64,000 nt of DNA from Endozoicomonas sp965208385. Lineage in GTDB: Bacteria; Pseudomonadota; Gammaproteobacteria; Pseudomonadales; Endozoicomonadaceae. The notes under the pieces were generated by a model. It searched no databases and was not told the origin of the DNA. It saw only the letters and a list, made by a program, of their open reading frames with translations. The position numbers were made by a program, and so were the translations under genes. Location of the stretch: NCBI GenBank assembly GCA_965208385.1, contig CBDBOO010000044.1, positions 62,001 to 126,000 of the forward strand. The letters run 5' to 3'. Shown here one piece after another: positions 45,690 to 55,535 of this stretch (position 1 is its first letter; each line of letters begins with the position of its first letter).

Positions 45690-46076
45690 TGAACTACCTT
45701 GGTATGTGGACGTTAGGGAATAGCTGAATCAGTGATTAAAAAACATCACGCATTGCAGGAGAAGCTCACACTGCTGCAATATTATGAACAGATAAGCACT
45801 TTCCTGGAATAAGGGTTAACCTGATTCCATTCAACCGTGTCTCACGGCATTATCCTATTTTGCAATAAATTTGCGCAATAGATAATGATCGGGAGCAATT
45901 GATAGCCGCTGCGTCATACAATGATAGTTATAAACTCAACTATGGAGCATGGCTGAGATGGTCTCTACCTTAGTATTATGCGCACAGGTCAGACCTGATT
46001 CATTGCATCTATCAATTACACCGAAACCGTTAAGCGTCCATTCCTGATGTTGAACAGTTGCTCTATCGATATCACA
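45690..46076. other. Intergenic region, 387 bp
   Basis: It separates the DUF2726 gene start from the CspD gene end. I found only a 32-codon frame starting at 45950 (with GGAG just upstream) and no palindrome or RNA that I can support. Confidence 0.5.
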
Positions 46077-46388
46077 TCAAGCAGGAATAATTTCTTCCTG
46101 CGGTTCTGAAGTATCTATAGAACTGTCAGCATCGGTAGTTGCCGTGCCATCGTCTGGAACAACCCGGGTGGCAATTAACCCTTTTGGTCCATGACCAATT
46201 TCAAAGCGAACCGACTGGCCTGCTTTTAAGGTTTTGAACCCGTCCATATCGATTACGGAATAATGTATGAGTACATCTTGATTTTCAGTGGCTTCCTGGG
46301 CTTGGATAAATCCATATCCCTTAGGATTATTAAACCACTTGACTGTACCTACCAGCATAGCTTCCATTTCCTTCTTGGTCGCTTCCAT
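46077..46388 (-). CDS. cspD: Cold-shock domain protein, CspD-like
   Basis: This 103-residue protein has the RNA-binding motif KGYGFIQA with upstream GTVKWFNN, and the CspD-like pattern HYSVIDMDGFKTLKAGQSV. After the 70-residue cold-shock domain there is an acidic tail of about 25 residues (Asp, Glu, Thr). CspD is a stationary-phase inhibitor of DNA replication in E. coli. The start is uncertain: ATG 46388, or internal ATGs at 46367 or 46358, which lie behind the AAGAAGGA site. Confidence 0.82.
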   Translation of the reverse strand: MEATKKEMEAMLVGTVKWFNNPKGYGFIQAQEATENQDVLIHYSVIDMDGFKTLKAGQSVRFEIGHGPKGLIATRVVPDDGTATTDADSSIDTSEPQEEIIPA

Positions 46389-46616
46389 ACAGCTTGAATC
46401 CTACAATTCTAGATTGAAGGAACTGCTGGGAAACTGCAACCCCTGTTGTATTATTTTTAGTCATTTTTATGTCGTTCAGTGTCGTCCATGTCACTTTCCT
46501 CTCACATACCGCTCGATCAGTGGGTCAGACCATCGAGATACCTATAAGAGGAGAAGACAACATAACAGTATCAACATGTAGGAGGACAGTCTATCCTGCG
46601 GGGCACTTTTAAGTGA

Positions 46617-47624
46617 TTAAAATTGATTTATATGGTCTAAATCCCCTGTAGATAAAGGTAAATCAGAGTAATGTGACCACTCAATCCATGATCCGTCATA
46701 GTTGCTAACCCATGGAAAACCCAGCAGTTCTCTAAGGACAAAAAGCGTTAAGGCGGAACGTACGCCTGATTGGCAATAGGTAATAATACCTTTATTCGGG
46801 GTGATGCCTTTTTGGAAAAATAATTGTTCCAGTTGTGGTTTATCCAGAAACCCATCTTGATTATGGGTTAATGAGTGCTCAAGCCATACGCTGTTGGGAA
46901 TACGTCCCTTTCTGATGGCACCAGATTTCCGCTTTTTACCATTGAATTCATTCTTGCTGCGAACATCCAGAATAATAGTACCCTGATCTGAACGTTGTTT
47001 TTTTACATCAGCGAGTTCCGCCAGCAGCCCGGGTTCACCTGACTTGCTTTCAAAATGATATTCAGAAACAGGTAAGCGATTAAATATTTTCAAAGTAACC
47101 GGATACCCCGATTTCTTCCATAAGCCCAGTCCCCCATTTAAAATCAGAACATGGCGATGCCCATATAACTTCAGGATCCACCAGAGTCTGGCTGAATCTG
47201 TATTTCCCTGATCATCATAGAGTATTATTCGCGTTGCCTGGGTGGCCCCCATTCTGCTTAGAAGTTTTTCCATCTTTCTTGTGTTTGCTCGCATGCCAGG
47301 TACAGGGAATTCGCTTTCGTCAGCCTGGTATGCAGGGCGCCACAGGTTTTCAGCATGGGGGATATGCCCCATAAGAAATTTAACTTTGGGGCGTACATCA
47401 ATTAATAAAAAATTTGAGGTGCTGTCCAGCTCTATTTTTAGCTGGTGGGGGCTGATCAGCGACTCTGTAGACTGGATAGAGAACGAGAATGAAAAAAAAA
47501 CAACGAACAGTATTGAGTTCGCTAGATAATTTACAAATCGTCTGGCGTTTCTGTTAAAAAACCAGCTTCCGGTTGTGGAAACTGAGCCATAAATTTTCGA
47601 TCTATATAGTCTTTCCAAAACCAT
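46617..47624 (-). CDS. Two-domain rhodanese (sulfurtransferase), probably exported
   Basis: Two rhodanese domains are visible: the first with LLIDVRPKVKFLMGHIPHAENLW, cut here to LLIDVRPKVKFLMGHIP, and the second with ILDVRSKNEFNG and the active-site loop CQSGVRS. The double-domain form is typical of thiosulfate or 3-mercaptopyruvate sulfurtransferases. A hydrophobic stretch (YLANSILFVVFFSFSF) at residues 33-48 suggests a signal or membrane anchor. The frame from ATG 47624 overlaps the upstream oxidoreductase by 94 bp, which is unusual; no better start is visible. Coupling with that oxidoreductase suggests linked sulfur or selenium redox chemistry. Confidence 0.75.
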   Translation of the reverse strand: MVLERLYRSKIYGSVSTTGSWFFNRNARRFVNYLANSILFVVFFSFSFSIQSTESLISPHQLKIELDSTSNFLLIDVRPKVKFLMGHIPHAENLWRPAYQADESEFPVPGMRANTRKMEKLLSRMGATQATRIILYDDQGNTDSARLWWILKLYGHRHVLILNGGLGLWKKSGYPVTLKIFNRLPVSEYHFESKSGEPGLLAELADVKKQRSDQGTIILDVRSKNEFNGKKRKSGAIRKGRIPNSVWLEHSLTHNQDGFLDKPQLEQLFFQKGITPNKGIITYCQSGVRSALTLFVLRELLGFPWVSNYDGSWIEWSHYSDLPLSTGDLDHINQF

Positions 47625-48673
47625 ACCCAGCGGCCTTTGGCTTGAAACCAGCCTTTAGAAGCCATAGCTCTACCGTCAGAACAGCTTAGCAGAGAAAGAA
47701 AACGTTGCTGAGGGTGGTAGGTTGTCATTGGTTGTCCGGTGAGGCAGCTTTGAATATTTTTATGAAGGAAGGGAGCCTGGCGCACGGCATAGACACCACT
47801 TTTTGCTACAGGCGAGGATCTGAATGAGGCTATATCTCCTACTGCAAAAATATTGGAATGGTTAATTGGTTGAAGCTGGTCATTCACAAGGATAAATCCG
47901 TTCTTATCTGTAGATAGATCTGATTCCGCAGGCCATTTGGCCGACGCAGCCGATGTGGCCAGAATCAGTTGATGATATTCAAGTTGTTCGCCTCTGTTAC
48001 TGACTAGCCTGTTTTCCTCAATGTTTGCTACCTGAAAGTCAGCATGATATTCGACTTTCTTTTGATTCAATTCTCCTATCATCGATCTCTGCACATCGGA
48101 TGGATACCCCTTCAATAAATGGCTGCCACTGATGAGATGGAGCTTGATGTGAGGTTGGGGGAAACGTTTTCTTAAAGCCAGAACCGTTTCAACGCCCGCA
48201 GCACCGGCGCCGATTATAACCAGATTGAATGAGCTTGATTTATGTTCCAGTCTTTTTGTTAGAACCGTGTTGAGCCAGGGTAGAAAATGATGAATTGGCT
48301 TAATGCTGATGCAGTGAGGAGCGTCCACTATTCTGGATTGAGTTGATCCTGTATTGATTGATAACCAGTCGTAGTATTCAGATTCACCATTAGAAAGTTC
48401 AACAACTTGACGTTCGGTATCCAGTTTAATAACCGATGCTTCTATGAATGAACAGCCTGCCAGGTCTGCCAGTTTTTTTAAATCAATGTGTGCCTGTTGT
48501 GGTGTGTAGATACCGGCTATCACACCCGGCAACATTCCGGAGTAAGGCGTGAATCGCGGTGCTGAAATCAGCACGATGCGAACTGGTTTCAGTGGATCAA
48601 GAATGATTTTTTTCAGCAGTAGAGCATGGGTATGGCCACCGCCAATCAGAATCAGGGTCGATAATTTTTTCAT
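47531..48673 (-). CDS. FAD-dependent oxidoreductase like the N-terminal domain of SelD fusions
   Basis: This 380-residue pyridine nucleotide-disulfide oxidoreductase has the FAD motif ILIGGGHTHALLL, then RFTPYSGMLPGVIAG, and the NAD motif VIIGAGAAGVETVLAL. A second FAD motif, NIFAVGDIA, lies near residue 290. The GGGHTH and YSGMLPG pattern is characteristic of the NDH-2-like family that in some bacteria is fused to selenophosphate synthetase (SelD). Here it stands alone with a rhodanese gene overlapping its 3' end. The role is inferred from the family; the electron acceptor is unknown. A perfect 18-bp direct repeat lies just upstream of its start. Confidence 0.8.
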   Translation of the reverse strand: MKKLSTLILIGGGHTHALLLKKIILDPLKPVRIVLISAPRFTPYSGMLPGVIAGIYTPQQAHIDLKKLADLAGCSFIEASVIKLDTERQVVELSNGESEYYDWLSINTGSTQSRIVDAPHCISIKPIHHFLPWLNTVLTKRLEHKSSSFNLVIIGAGAAGVETVLALRKRFPQPHIKLHLISGSHLLKGYPSDVQRSMIGELNQKKVEYHADFQVANIEENRLVSNRGEQLEYHQLILATSAASAKWPAESDLSTDKNGFILVNDQLQPINHSNIFAVGDIASFRSSPVAKSGVYAVRQAPFLHKNIQSCLTGQPMTTYHPQQRFLSLLSCSDGRAMASKGWFQAKGRWVWFWKDYIDRKFMAQFPQPEAGFLTETPDDL

Positions 48674-48709
48674 TGAATGATGAAACCGTATGCGCTTTTT
48701 ATTGTCCCT

Positions 48710-48745
48710 AGTCTATCAGGCTTTAATAGTCTATCAGGCTTTAAT
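48710..48745 (+). repeat. Perfect 18-bp direct repeat
   Basis: AGTCTATCAGGCTTTAAT occurs twice in tandem, at 48710-48727 and 48728-48745, in the divergent gap between the FAD oxidoreductase and APC permease genes. Confidence 0.95.
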
Positions 48746-48919
48746 AGAGCGGGGTGTTGATATATCAGCTGCTAAACTCATTGAGTTTTTGTAGTGAATA
48801 TTGCCACCTGGGTGAGTCTTTTCCTTGAATCAAGAGACCACCTTTACTTTGAGCTTACCGGGTTCCTATACCCTTAATATCCAATGAACGACCTGTGACA
48901 TCTTTTTGGGGGTGGGCTA

Positions 48920-50224
48920 TTGGCGCAGAAAAAGCTGACTTTATTACCTTTGACCATGCTGGTAACAGGCAACATGATGGGCTCCGGTATCTTCCTGCTG
49001 CCGTCGTCTCTGGCCGATTTCGGTAGTATTGCTCTGCTGGGATGGGGAGCGACCTCTGTCGGTGCGGTTATTCTGTCATTACTCTTTGTTAGATTAGGTC
49101 GGTTGAGTCCTGAAAATGTTGGTCTCTATGCTTGTACCCGTGAAGGATTAGGTCGATATATAAGCTCTCAAGTGGTTTATGGCTACTGGGTTTCGATCTG
49201 GATCGGCAATATGGCTGTTGCTCTGTCTGCGGTGGCTTACCTTAGTTATTTTATCCCGGCCTTGAGAGGTCAGTGGGAGTCCTGTTTTTCAGCTATTGCA
49301 TTGATATGGCTGTTAAGTTTACTGAACCTCAGAGATATCCGGTTTATTGGTCGCTTTCAGATTGTGACCTCGTCATGTCTTATGATGCCTGTTTTGGTCG
49401 TCTGTATTTTTGGCTGGTCACTTTTTGATACAGTCAATCTGACCAATGCGTTTAATGTTTCCGGTCTGTCGAATTACAGGGTTTTTTCTGAAACAGTTAC
49501 TATAACTTTGTGGTCATTTATCGGTCTGGAATCTGCCTGTAATCTGGCGGGTCATGCGCAGAAACCGGAACGGGATGTACCCTGTGCCACTTTGTTTGGA
49601 ACACTGCTGGCGGCGATATTTTATATTCTGAGTACTACCGTGATTATGGCTGTAGTACCCGGTGAGTTATTACAGCAGTCGGCATCACCTTATTCTCTGG
49701 CTGTCAGCTTGATATTTGGAGACCTGGCTGGAGAAATAGTCAGTGTGATGGCGATAATAGCCTGCCTGGGTAGTCTGAATGGCTGGATATTAATGCATGG
49801 ACAGGTTGCTCACTCAGCGGCCTCTGATCGTTTGTTGCCAGAAATTTTCAAGCAATTAAATCGACATGGCTCTCCCTATATGGGGTTGCTGATCACAGCG
49901 GTCATCATGTCAATAATGTTGTTGATGACCATGGAACCAACCATCCAGAGGCATTTTGAATTCATAATACTGATTGCCGTCTATATGATGCTTCTGGCTT
50001 ATTTTTGTGCCTGCCTATCCTGCTTTGTCATACAGAAGCGTCTGCAGAGAACCGGCGAGATAGGATGGAATTTTATTTTATGCTGCTCGACGATCTATTG
50101 TATCTGGGGAATATGCGGCTCAGGCATTACTGTTCTGCTGTATGGTTCAATATTGATTGTTGTTGGAGGGGTATTTTACTGGTGGGTACATCGAAGGGAT
50201 GGCATCGGTGTAGATCTCACCTAG
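48920..50224 (+). CDS. APC-family amino acid permease
   Basis: This 434-residue inner-membrane protein with about 12 hydrophobic segments carries the family motif GNMMGSGIFLLP in helix 1, and GLESACNLAGHAQKPERDVP near residue 210. The pattern resembles the basic amino acid/polyamine antiporter group (AdiC, CadB, PotE). The substrate cannot be told by eye, and no decarboxylase gene is nearby. The start is TTG 48920, with GGGGGTGGGC just upstream. A hairpin follows. Confidence 0.88.
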   Translation: MAQKKLTLLPLTMLVTGNMMGSGIFLLPSSLADFGSIALLGWGATSVGAVILSLLFVRLGRLSPENVGLYACTREGLGRYISSQVVYGYWVSIWIGNMAVALSAVAYLSYFIPALRGQWESCFSAIALIWLLSLLNLRDIRFIGRFQIVTSSCLMMPVLVVCIFGWSLFDTVNLTNAFNVSGLSNYRVFSETVTITLWSFIGLESACNLAGHAQKPERDVPCATLFGTLLAAIFYILSTTVIMAVVPGELLQQSASPYSLAVSLIFGDLAGEIVSVMAIIACLGSLNGWILMHGQVAHSAASDRLLPEIFKQLNRHGSPYMGLLITAVIMSIMLLMTMEPTIQRHFEFIILIAVYMMLLAYFCACLSCFVIQKRLQRTGEIGWNFILCCSTIYCIWGICGSGITVLLYGSILIVVGGVFYWWVHRRDGIGVDLT

Positions 50225-50260
50225 CGGGTTATTAAGATTTTTCTTCTCAATAATCCGCTA
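50222..50260. terminator. Hairpin between convergent APC permease and spoVR genes
   Basis: TAGCGGGTTATT (50222-50233) pairs with AATAATCCGCTA (50249-50260), with one mismatch and a 15-base loop. Confidence 0.5.
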
Positions 50261-50350
50261 AGTTATCAATGTTAAAGTCTCATTTATGCATAATGCCCCC
50301 TGCTGCTAATGCGATGCAAGACGGGGGCAAGAATATATCAGCAGAAAGAT

Positions 50351-51874
50351 TCAGGTGGCTGATTCCATTGGCACCTTATAGGTTTTCCGTATTTCCTCAT
50401 TCTCATCGACAGAGTCCAGGTAGACGTCAAATCCCCAGAGGCGATGCACATGTTTTATAATTTCCTCAGAGCTTCCATCTTCCAGTGGCCTGTTCTTATG
50501 CATAAAATGTCGTAGCGACAGTGAGCGATCACCTCGAACATCAACATTGTAAACCTGAATGTTGGGTTCGCGGCTTCCCAGGTTGTAATGTAAAGCAAGA
50601 TTTTCTCTAAGGGTGCGATAACCGCTTTCATCGTGAATGGCGTCAATTTCCAGATACGAGTTGATTTCATTGTCATCAATGCTGAATAGCCGCATATCGC
50701 GCATCACTTTTGGGGACAGATACTGAAGAATAAAACTGTCATCCTTGAAGTTGCGCATGGCAAAATGCACGGTATCCAGCCAGTTGCTACCCGCTATATC
50801 CGGAAACCAGTGACGATCTTCCTCTGTGGGATTTTCACAGATTCGTTTAATATCTCTGAAAATATTGAAGCCCAGTGTGTAAGGATTGATGCCGCTGTAT
50901 CTCTGATCATCGTAGTCCGGTTGAAGCACAACGCCGGAGTGAGAATGCAGGAACTCCAGGATAAAGCCTTCAGTAATTAGCCCTTCGTCGTACATTTCAT
51001 GCATTAGATGATAATGCCAGAAGGAAGCCCAGCCTTCATTCATGACCTGAGTCTGGCGCTGGGGGAAGAAATACTGGGCGACCTTTCGCACGATTCTGAT
51101 GATTTCCCGTTGCCAGATTTCCAGAAGAGGGGCGTTTTTTTCAATAAAATAGAGAAGGTTTTCTTCCGGATCTTTCGGGAATCGAAATTCCTGTTTGTCG
51201 GTCTCAGTATCTTTGATCGGTATGGTTCGCCATAGATCGTTCAGATTCCGTTGTATGTATTCTTCCCGCTCCAGCACATGGGCTCTTTCTGCCTCAGCTG
51301 AGATGGGTGCAGGCCTTACATACCTATTTACGCCCTGATTCATCAGGGCATGGCAGGCATCCAGAACGTTCTCTACGGCAGTGATGCCATACTTTTCTTC
51401 ACAGTTTGAAATATAGTTTTTGGCAAACAACAGGTAATCAATTATAGAGTCAGCGTCTGTCCATTGACGGAACAGATAGTTGCCCTTGAAAAATGAATTA
51501 TGCCCGTAGCAAGCATGAGCTATCACCAGTGCCTGCATGGGCATGGTGTTCTCTTCCATCAGATAGGCAATACAGGGATTGGAGTTAATGACTATTTCGT
51601 AGGCCAGTCCCATCCTGCCACGCTGGTAGTTTTGCTGATTGCTGAGAAAACTTTTACCGTAACTCCAGTGGCTGTACATTAATGGCATGCCAACGGAAGA
51701 ATAAGCATCCAGCATTTGTTCCGAACTGATCACTTCTATCTGATTCGGATAGGTGTCCAGTCTGAACTTGTCGGCCAGTCGGGCGAATTCCTTGTCATAT
51801 ATGTCAAGAAGTTCAAAGGTCCATTCGGAATCAGTAGACAGTGGTTGTTTTCTTTCTGTTTTGCTATCCAGCAT
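50351..51874 (-). CDS. ycgB: SpoVR-family protein (YcgB-like)
   Basis: This 507-residue protein matches the SpoVR/YcgB family across its length: MPLMYSHWSYGKSF, ALVIAHACYGHNSFFKGNYL and NEGWASFWHYHLMHEMYDEG. ATG 51874 is preferred over the longer frame because AAGGAGG lies 8 bp upstream. It overlaps the yeaH stop by 11 bp, so translation is coupled. The prkA-yeaH-ycgB trio is widely conserved and is induced by starvation and RpoS in E. coli. The biochemical role is unclear. Confidence 0.93.
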   Translation of the reverse strand: MLDSKTERKQPLSTDSEWTFELLDIYDKEFARLADKFRLDTYPNQIEVISSEQMLDAYSSVGMPLMYSHWSYGKSFLSNQQNYQRGRMGLAYEIVINSNPCIAYLMEENTMPMQALVIAHACYGHNSFFKGNYLFRQWTDADSIIDYLLFAKNYISNCEEKYGITAVENVLDACHALMNQGVNRYVRPAPISAEAERAHVLEREEYIQRNLNDLWRTIPIKDTETDKQEFRFPKDPEENLLYFIEKNAPLLEIWQREIIRIVRKVAQYFFPQRQTQVMNEGWASFWHYHLMHEMYDEGLITEGFILEFLHSHSGVVLQPDYDDQRYSGINPYTLGFNIFRDIKRICENPTEEDRHWFPDIAGSNWLDTVHFAMRNFKDDSFILQYLSPKVMRDMRLFSIDDNEINSYLEIDAIHDESGYRTLRENLALHYNLGSREPNIQVYNVDVRGDRSLSLRHFMHKNRPLEDGSSEEIIKHVHRLWGFDVYLDSVDENEEIRKTYKVPMESAT

Positions 51875-53153
51875 GACTGCCCTCCTTCTTCTCAAACAAT
51901 TTCCTGAAAATCGGGTAGATGTCCGAGTAGTTGCGAATTTGCTGCATGGCAAAATGACCTGCGTATTCTTTCTCAATCACTTTATATTCATGCCAGAGGT
52001 TTTGATGGTGTCGGTCAGTGATTTCCACATAGGAATAATACTGGCAGACAGGTAGCAGCTTTTGCAGAATCAGGTCACGGCATTTGCTGGAATCGGCTTC
52101 CCAGTTATCTCCGTCAGATGCCTGAGCAATATAGATATTCCACTGACTGGGAGAGTACCGCGCCTGAATAATTTCATCCGAGAGCTTCAAAGCTGTTGAT
52201 ACAACAGTGCCGCCGGTTTCCCGGGCGTAGAAAAAATCATTCTCATCGCATTCCCGTGCTTCGCTGTGATGACGAATGAAAACAACCTCCACTGCTTCAT
52301 AATTTCTTTCCAGAAAAAGATAGAGCAACAGGAAAAAGCGTTTGGCCATATCCTTTATGTCGCGGGTCATTGATCCGGAAACATCCATCAGACAGAACAT
52401 AACGGCCTTGCTGGCAGGCTGAGGAACCTTGGTCAGATTATTGAATTTCAGATCAAAATCATCAATAAACGGCAGACGTTTCAGCTTTTTGTTGAGCTCT
52501 GCGATTCGTTCCCTGAGTTCCCTGGCTCGTTGGGCATCCAGTTCGTTACCGCTAACTTCCATCTCTCTCAGCTCTCGCTTGAGAGTTCTTATTTCCCTGC
52601 GCTCTTTACCGGACAGAGCGATGCGACGTGCGTGTGCAGCGCGCAGTGAACGCACTACGTTTAACCGGTCAGGTGAACCTGCACTGGTGAATCCGGCTCT
52701 TTTCATTTTAAATTCAGTACTGTCTTTCAGCTCTTTACGCACCAGGTTTGGCAGTGCCAGATCGTCAAACAGGTATTCCAGGAATTCTTCGCGGTTGATC
52801 TGAAAAATAAAATCATCGGCTCCGGAGCCACTGTCGCTGGCTTCGCCTTCTCCGGAACCCTGTCCACCCCCACCTCCCGGTGGCCGCTGGATACGATCAC
52901 CGCTGTTAAATTCTTTATTGCCGGGATGAACATGGCCATGATGTCCTCCCTGACCATGATGAAAGAAAGGCTCGTTCAGATCTTTCTTGGGAATACTGAT
53001 ATCGCTTCCGCTGTCTATATCTGTAATAGACCTCTGATCAACAGCACCTTGCACAGCTTCTTTGACCAGGCTGCGATAGCGCCTGAGAAAACGTTGTCGG
53101 TTGACCGTGCTCTTCTTCTTACCATTGAGGCGTCGGTCGATAATTAAGCTCAT
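51864..53153 (-). CDS. yeaH: DUF444 / YeaH-family protein
   Basis: This 429-residue protein has the DUF444 N-terminus (MSLIIDRRLNGKKKSTVNRQ), a glycine/histidine-rich linker near residues 65-110, and a C-terminal von Willebrand A-like domain with MIDAS motif MDVSGSMT. It is co-transcribed with prkA and ycgB in the conserved starvation operon. The VWA domain suggests protein-protein interaction; the partner is likely PrkA. Confidence 0.95.
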   Translation of the reverse strand: MSLIIDRRLNGKKKSTVNRQRFLRRYRSLVKEAVQGAVDQRSITDIDSGSDISIPKKDLNEPFFHHGQGGHHGHVHPGNKEFNSGDRIQRPPGGGGGQGSGEGEASDSGSGADDFIFQINREEFLEYLFDDLALPNLVRKELKDSTEFKMKRAGFTSAGSPDRLNVVRSLRAAHARRIALSGKERREIRTLKRELREMEVSGNELDAQRARELRERIAELNKKLKRLPFIDDFDLKFNNLTKVPQPASKAVMFCLMDVSGSMTRDIKDMAKRFFLLLYLFLERNYEAVEVVFIRHHSEARECDENDFFYARETGGTVVSTALKLSDEIIQARYSPSQWNIYIAQASDGDNWEADSSKCRDLILQKLLPVCQYYSYVEITDRHHQNLWHEYKVIEKEYAGHFAMQQIRNYSDIYPIFRKLFEKKEGSHAG

Positions 53154-53256
53154 TGGACGCTCTCCCGAGAGTGACTCATTAGACCTTCCACTGCAGGAAG
53201 GTTATTTTGTGTCTGGTACCAACCTTTTTATGAGCTGATACCAGTGAGAGTGATCA

Positions 53257-55179
53257 CTATTGAGATTTGCGAACCCTGAGATACCATTCGGACAGCAGGC
53301 GCACCTGCTTTTCGGTGTATCCATGAGCCGTCATCCGGTCGACAAAGTCCGCGTGTTTGCGCTGATCATCCTGAGAGCCTTTGGCATTGAAAGAAATAAC
53401 AGGTAATAGATCTTCGGTGTTGGAGAACATCTTTTTCTCGATGACCGACCGCATCTTTTCATAGCTGAGCCAGCTGGGATTTTTTCCATCATGGTTGGCC
53501 CGTGCTCTGAGCACAAAGTTAACCACTTCATTTCTGAAGTCTTTGGGGTTGGCAATACCTGCAGGCTTTTCAATTTTTTCCAGCTCTTCACTGAGGGCTG
53601 AACGGTCCAGAATATGACCGGTATCCGGATCCCGGTACTCCTGATCCTGAATCCAGAAATCGGCGTAGATAATATAGCGATCAAAGATGTTCTGACCGTA
53701 TTCAGAGTAGGACTCCAGATAAGCCGTCTGAATTTCCTTGCCCAGAAACTCAACATATTTGGGTGTCAGGTACTCTTTCAGGTAAGACAGGTATCGATCA
53801 TGAATCTCTTCAGGGAACTGTTGCTGTTCGATCTGCTGCTCAAGAACGTACAAGAGATGAACAGGGTTGGCGGCCACTTCCGTTGAATCGAAGTTAAACA
53901 CCTTGGACAGAATCTTAAAGGCAAAACGGGTGGAGAGGCCATTCATGCCTTCATCAACACCTGCGATATCTTTATATTCCTGCATAGGTTTGGCGTTGGG
54001 ATCGGTATCTTTCAGATTCTCGCCATCGTAGATCCGCATTTTTGAATAGATGGATGAATTTTCCGGATCTTTCAATCTTGACAGGACTGTGAACTGGGCC
54101 AGCATTTTCAATGTGTCCGGTGCACAGGGAGATTGCTTGAGGGAACTGTGTTCAAGCAGCTTTTCATAAATTCCAATTTCTTCACTGACTCGGGTGCAGT
54201 AGGGCACTTTGACAATATTTACCCGATCAATAAACGCTTCATTGGTTTTATTGTTTCTGAAAGTTTGCCACTCGGATTCGTTGGAGTGAGCCAGTAAGAC
54301 GCCTTCAAATGGAATGGCTCCCAAACCTTCAGTGCTGTTGTAGTTTCCTTCCTGAGTTGCTGTCAGCAGTGGGTGGAGTACTTTGATGGGAGCCTTGAAC
54401 ATTTCCACGAACTCCATAATGCCCTGATTCGCTCTGCACAATGCGCCAGAGAAACTGTAGGCATCGGGGTCATCCTGAGAATATTCTTCAAGTTGTCGAA
54501 TATCGACCTTGCCTACCAGGCTGGAGATATCCTGATTGTTTTCATCGCCGGGCTCTGTTTTTGCTACACCAATTTGATTCAAACGGCTGGGGTAGAGTTT
54601 AACGACCCTGAATTGGGATATATCCCCACCGAATTCATTGAGCCGTTTTACCGCCCAGGGAGACATGATGTACTTAAGGTAGCGCTGGGAAATACCGTAT
54701 TCTTCTTTCAGGATATCAGCATCTTCTTCAGGGTTGAAAAGGCCGAGAGGCGATTCAAAGACTGGTGACCCTTTGATGGCATAGAAGGGAATCAGTTCAA
54801 CAAGACGTTTTAATTCTTCTGCCAATGATGATTTTCCGCCACCTACCGGCCCCAGTAAATACAGGATCTGTTTCTTTTCTTCCAGGCCCTGGGATGCATG
54901 TTTGAAATAAGACACTATCTGTTCAATAGCATCCTCCATACCAAAGAAGTCTTTAAATGCAGGGTACTGCTTGATCAGTTTGTTGGAAAATATTCGGCTT
55001 AATCTTGGGTCTCGGGCCGTATCAATAATTTCAGGTTCGCCAATGGCCATAAGCATTCGTTCAGCTGCATTGGCGTAGGCTCCAGAATCTTCTTTACAAA
55101 GGCTCAGGTATTCGCTGAGGCTCATCTCTTCCTGTTGGATTGACTCATATCTTTGCTGGTATTTTGCGAATATAGACAT
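53257..55179 (-). CDS. prkA: Serine protein kinase PrkA (YeaG)
   Basis: This 640-residue protein has an AAA+ domain with Walker A GPVGGGKSSLAE near residue 110 and a C-terminal PrkA kinase-like domain. Length and order match E. coli YeaG (644). It is a stress and starvation-linked protein with kinase or protease-like activities reported. It is first in the operon prkA-yeaH-ycgB. The 103-bp gap to yeaH holds inverted sequences (CCTTCC/GGAAGG) that may modulate the level of downstream genes. Confidence 0.96.
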   Translation of the reverse strand: MSIFAKYQQRYESIQQEEMSLSEYLSLCKEDSGAYANAAERMLMAIGEPEIIDTARDPRLSRIFSNKLIKQYPAFKDFFGMEDAIEQIVSYFKHASQGLEEKKQILYLLGPVGGGKSSLAEELKRLVELIPFYAIKGSPVFESPLGLFNPEEDADILKEEYGISQRYLKYIMSPWAVKRLNEFGGDISQFRVVKLYPSRLNQIGVAKTEPGDENNQDISSLVGKVDIRQLEEYSQDDPDAYSFSGALCRANQGIMEFVEMFKAPIKVLHPLLTATQEGNYNSTEGLGAIPFEGVLLAHSNESEWQTFRNNKTNEAFIDRVNIVKVPYCTRVSEEIGIYEKLLEHSSLKQSPCAPDTLKMLAQFTVLSRLKDPENSSIYSKMRIYDGENLKDTDPNAKPMQEYKDIAGVDEGMNGLSTRFAFKILSKVFNFDSTEVAANPVHLLYVLEQQIEQQQFPEEIHDRYLSYLKEYLTPKYVEFLGKEIQTAYLESYSEYGQNIFDRYIIYADFWIQDQEYRDPDTGHILDRSALSEELEKIEKPAGIANPKDFRNEVVNFVLRARANHDGKNPSWLSYEKMRSVIEKKMFSNTEDLLPVISFNAKGSQDDQRKHADFVDRMTAHGYTEKQVRLLSEWYLRVRKSQ

Positions 55180-55535
55180 GTATTCTCTCCCGCCTGCTTT
55201 GAGTCTGGGGTTAGACGTACAGTAATCTGTTTTCAGTGCATTTAATAATTAGCGACAGCTGAATGTTATCCATGTACGTATGTCTACCTTATAGAACTTA
55301 TAAAATTGAAAGTCTATAGAAAAAACACGGTACTAAAATAATGAAATGGAAAGCAGTCAATGGTTGAAAGTCGCTGTTTCAGGTGGGTAGAACTTTTCAG
55401 TTTAAACCCGGTTTGTTCTGTAAATCCAGAAGTGCAATAAATATTTACATTACTGAAAATACTGAGATTCCTGATTTTATTGTCAGGCATAGAGTGTTCG
55501 GTTGTTATAGAGTTTTCGATTGATATAGGCAGCTA
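55180..55535 (-). promoter_or_regulatory. Promoter region of the prkA operon, 356 bp
   Basis: It is AT-rich with no convincing ORF. The GGGAGAGAA site just before the prkA ATG is visible. RpoS control is expected from homologues but no box can be assigned with confidence. Confidence 0.4.

Noticed and set aside
45950..46048. A 32-codon frame after GGAG in the DUF2726-cspD gap
   Set aside because: Too short, and there is no attenuator or conserved context to support a leader peptide.
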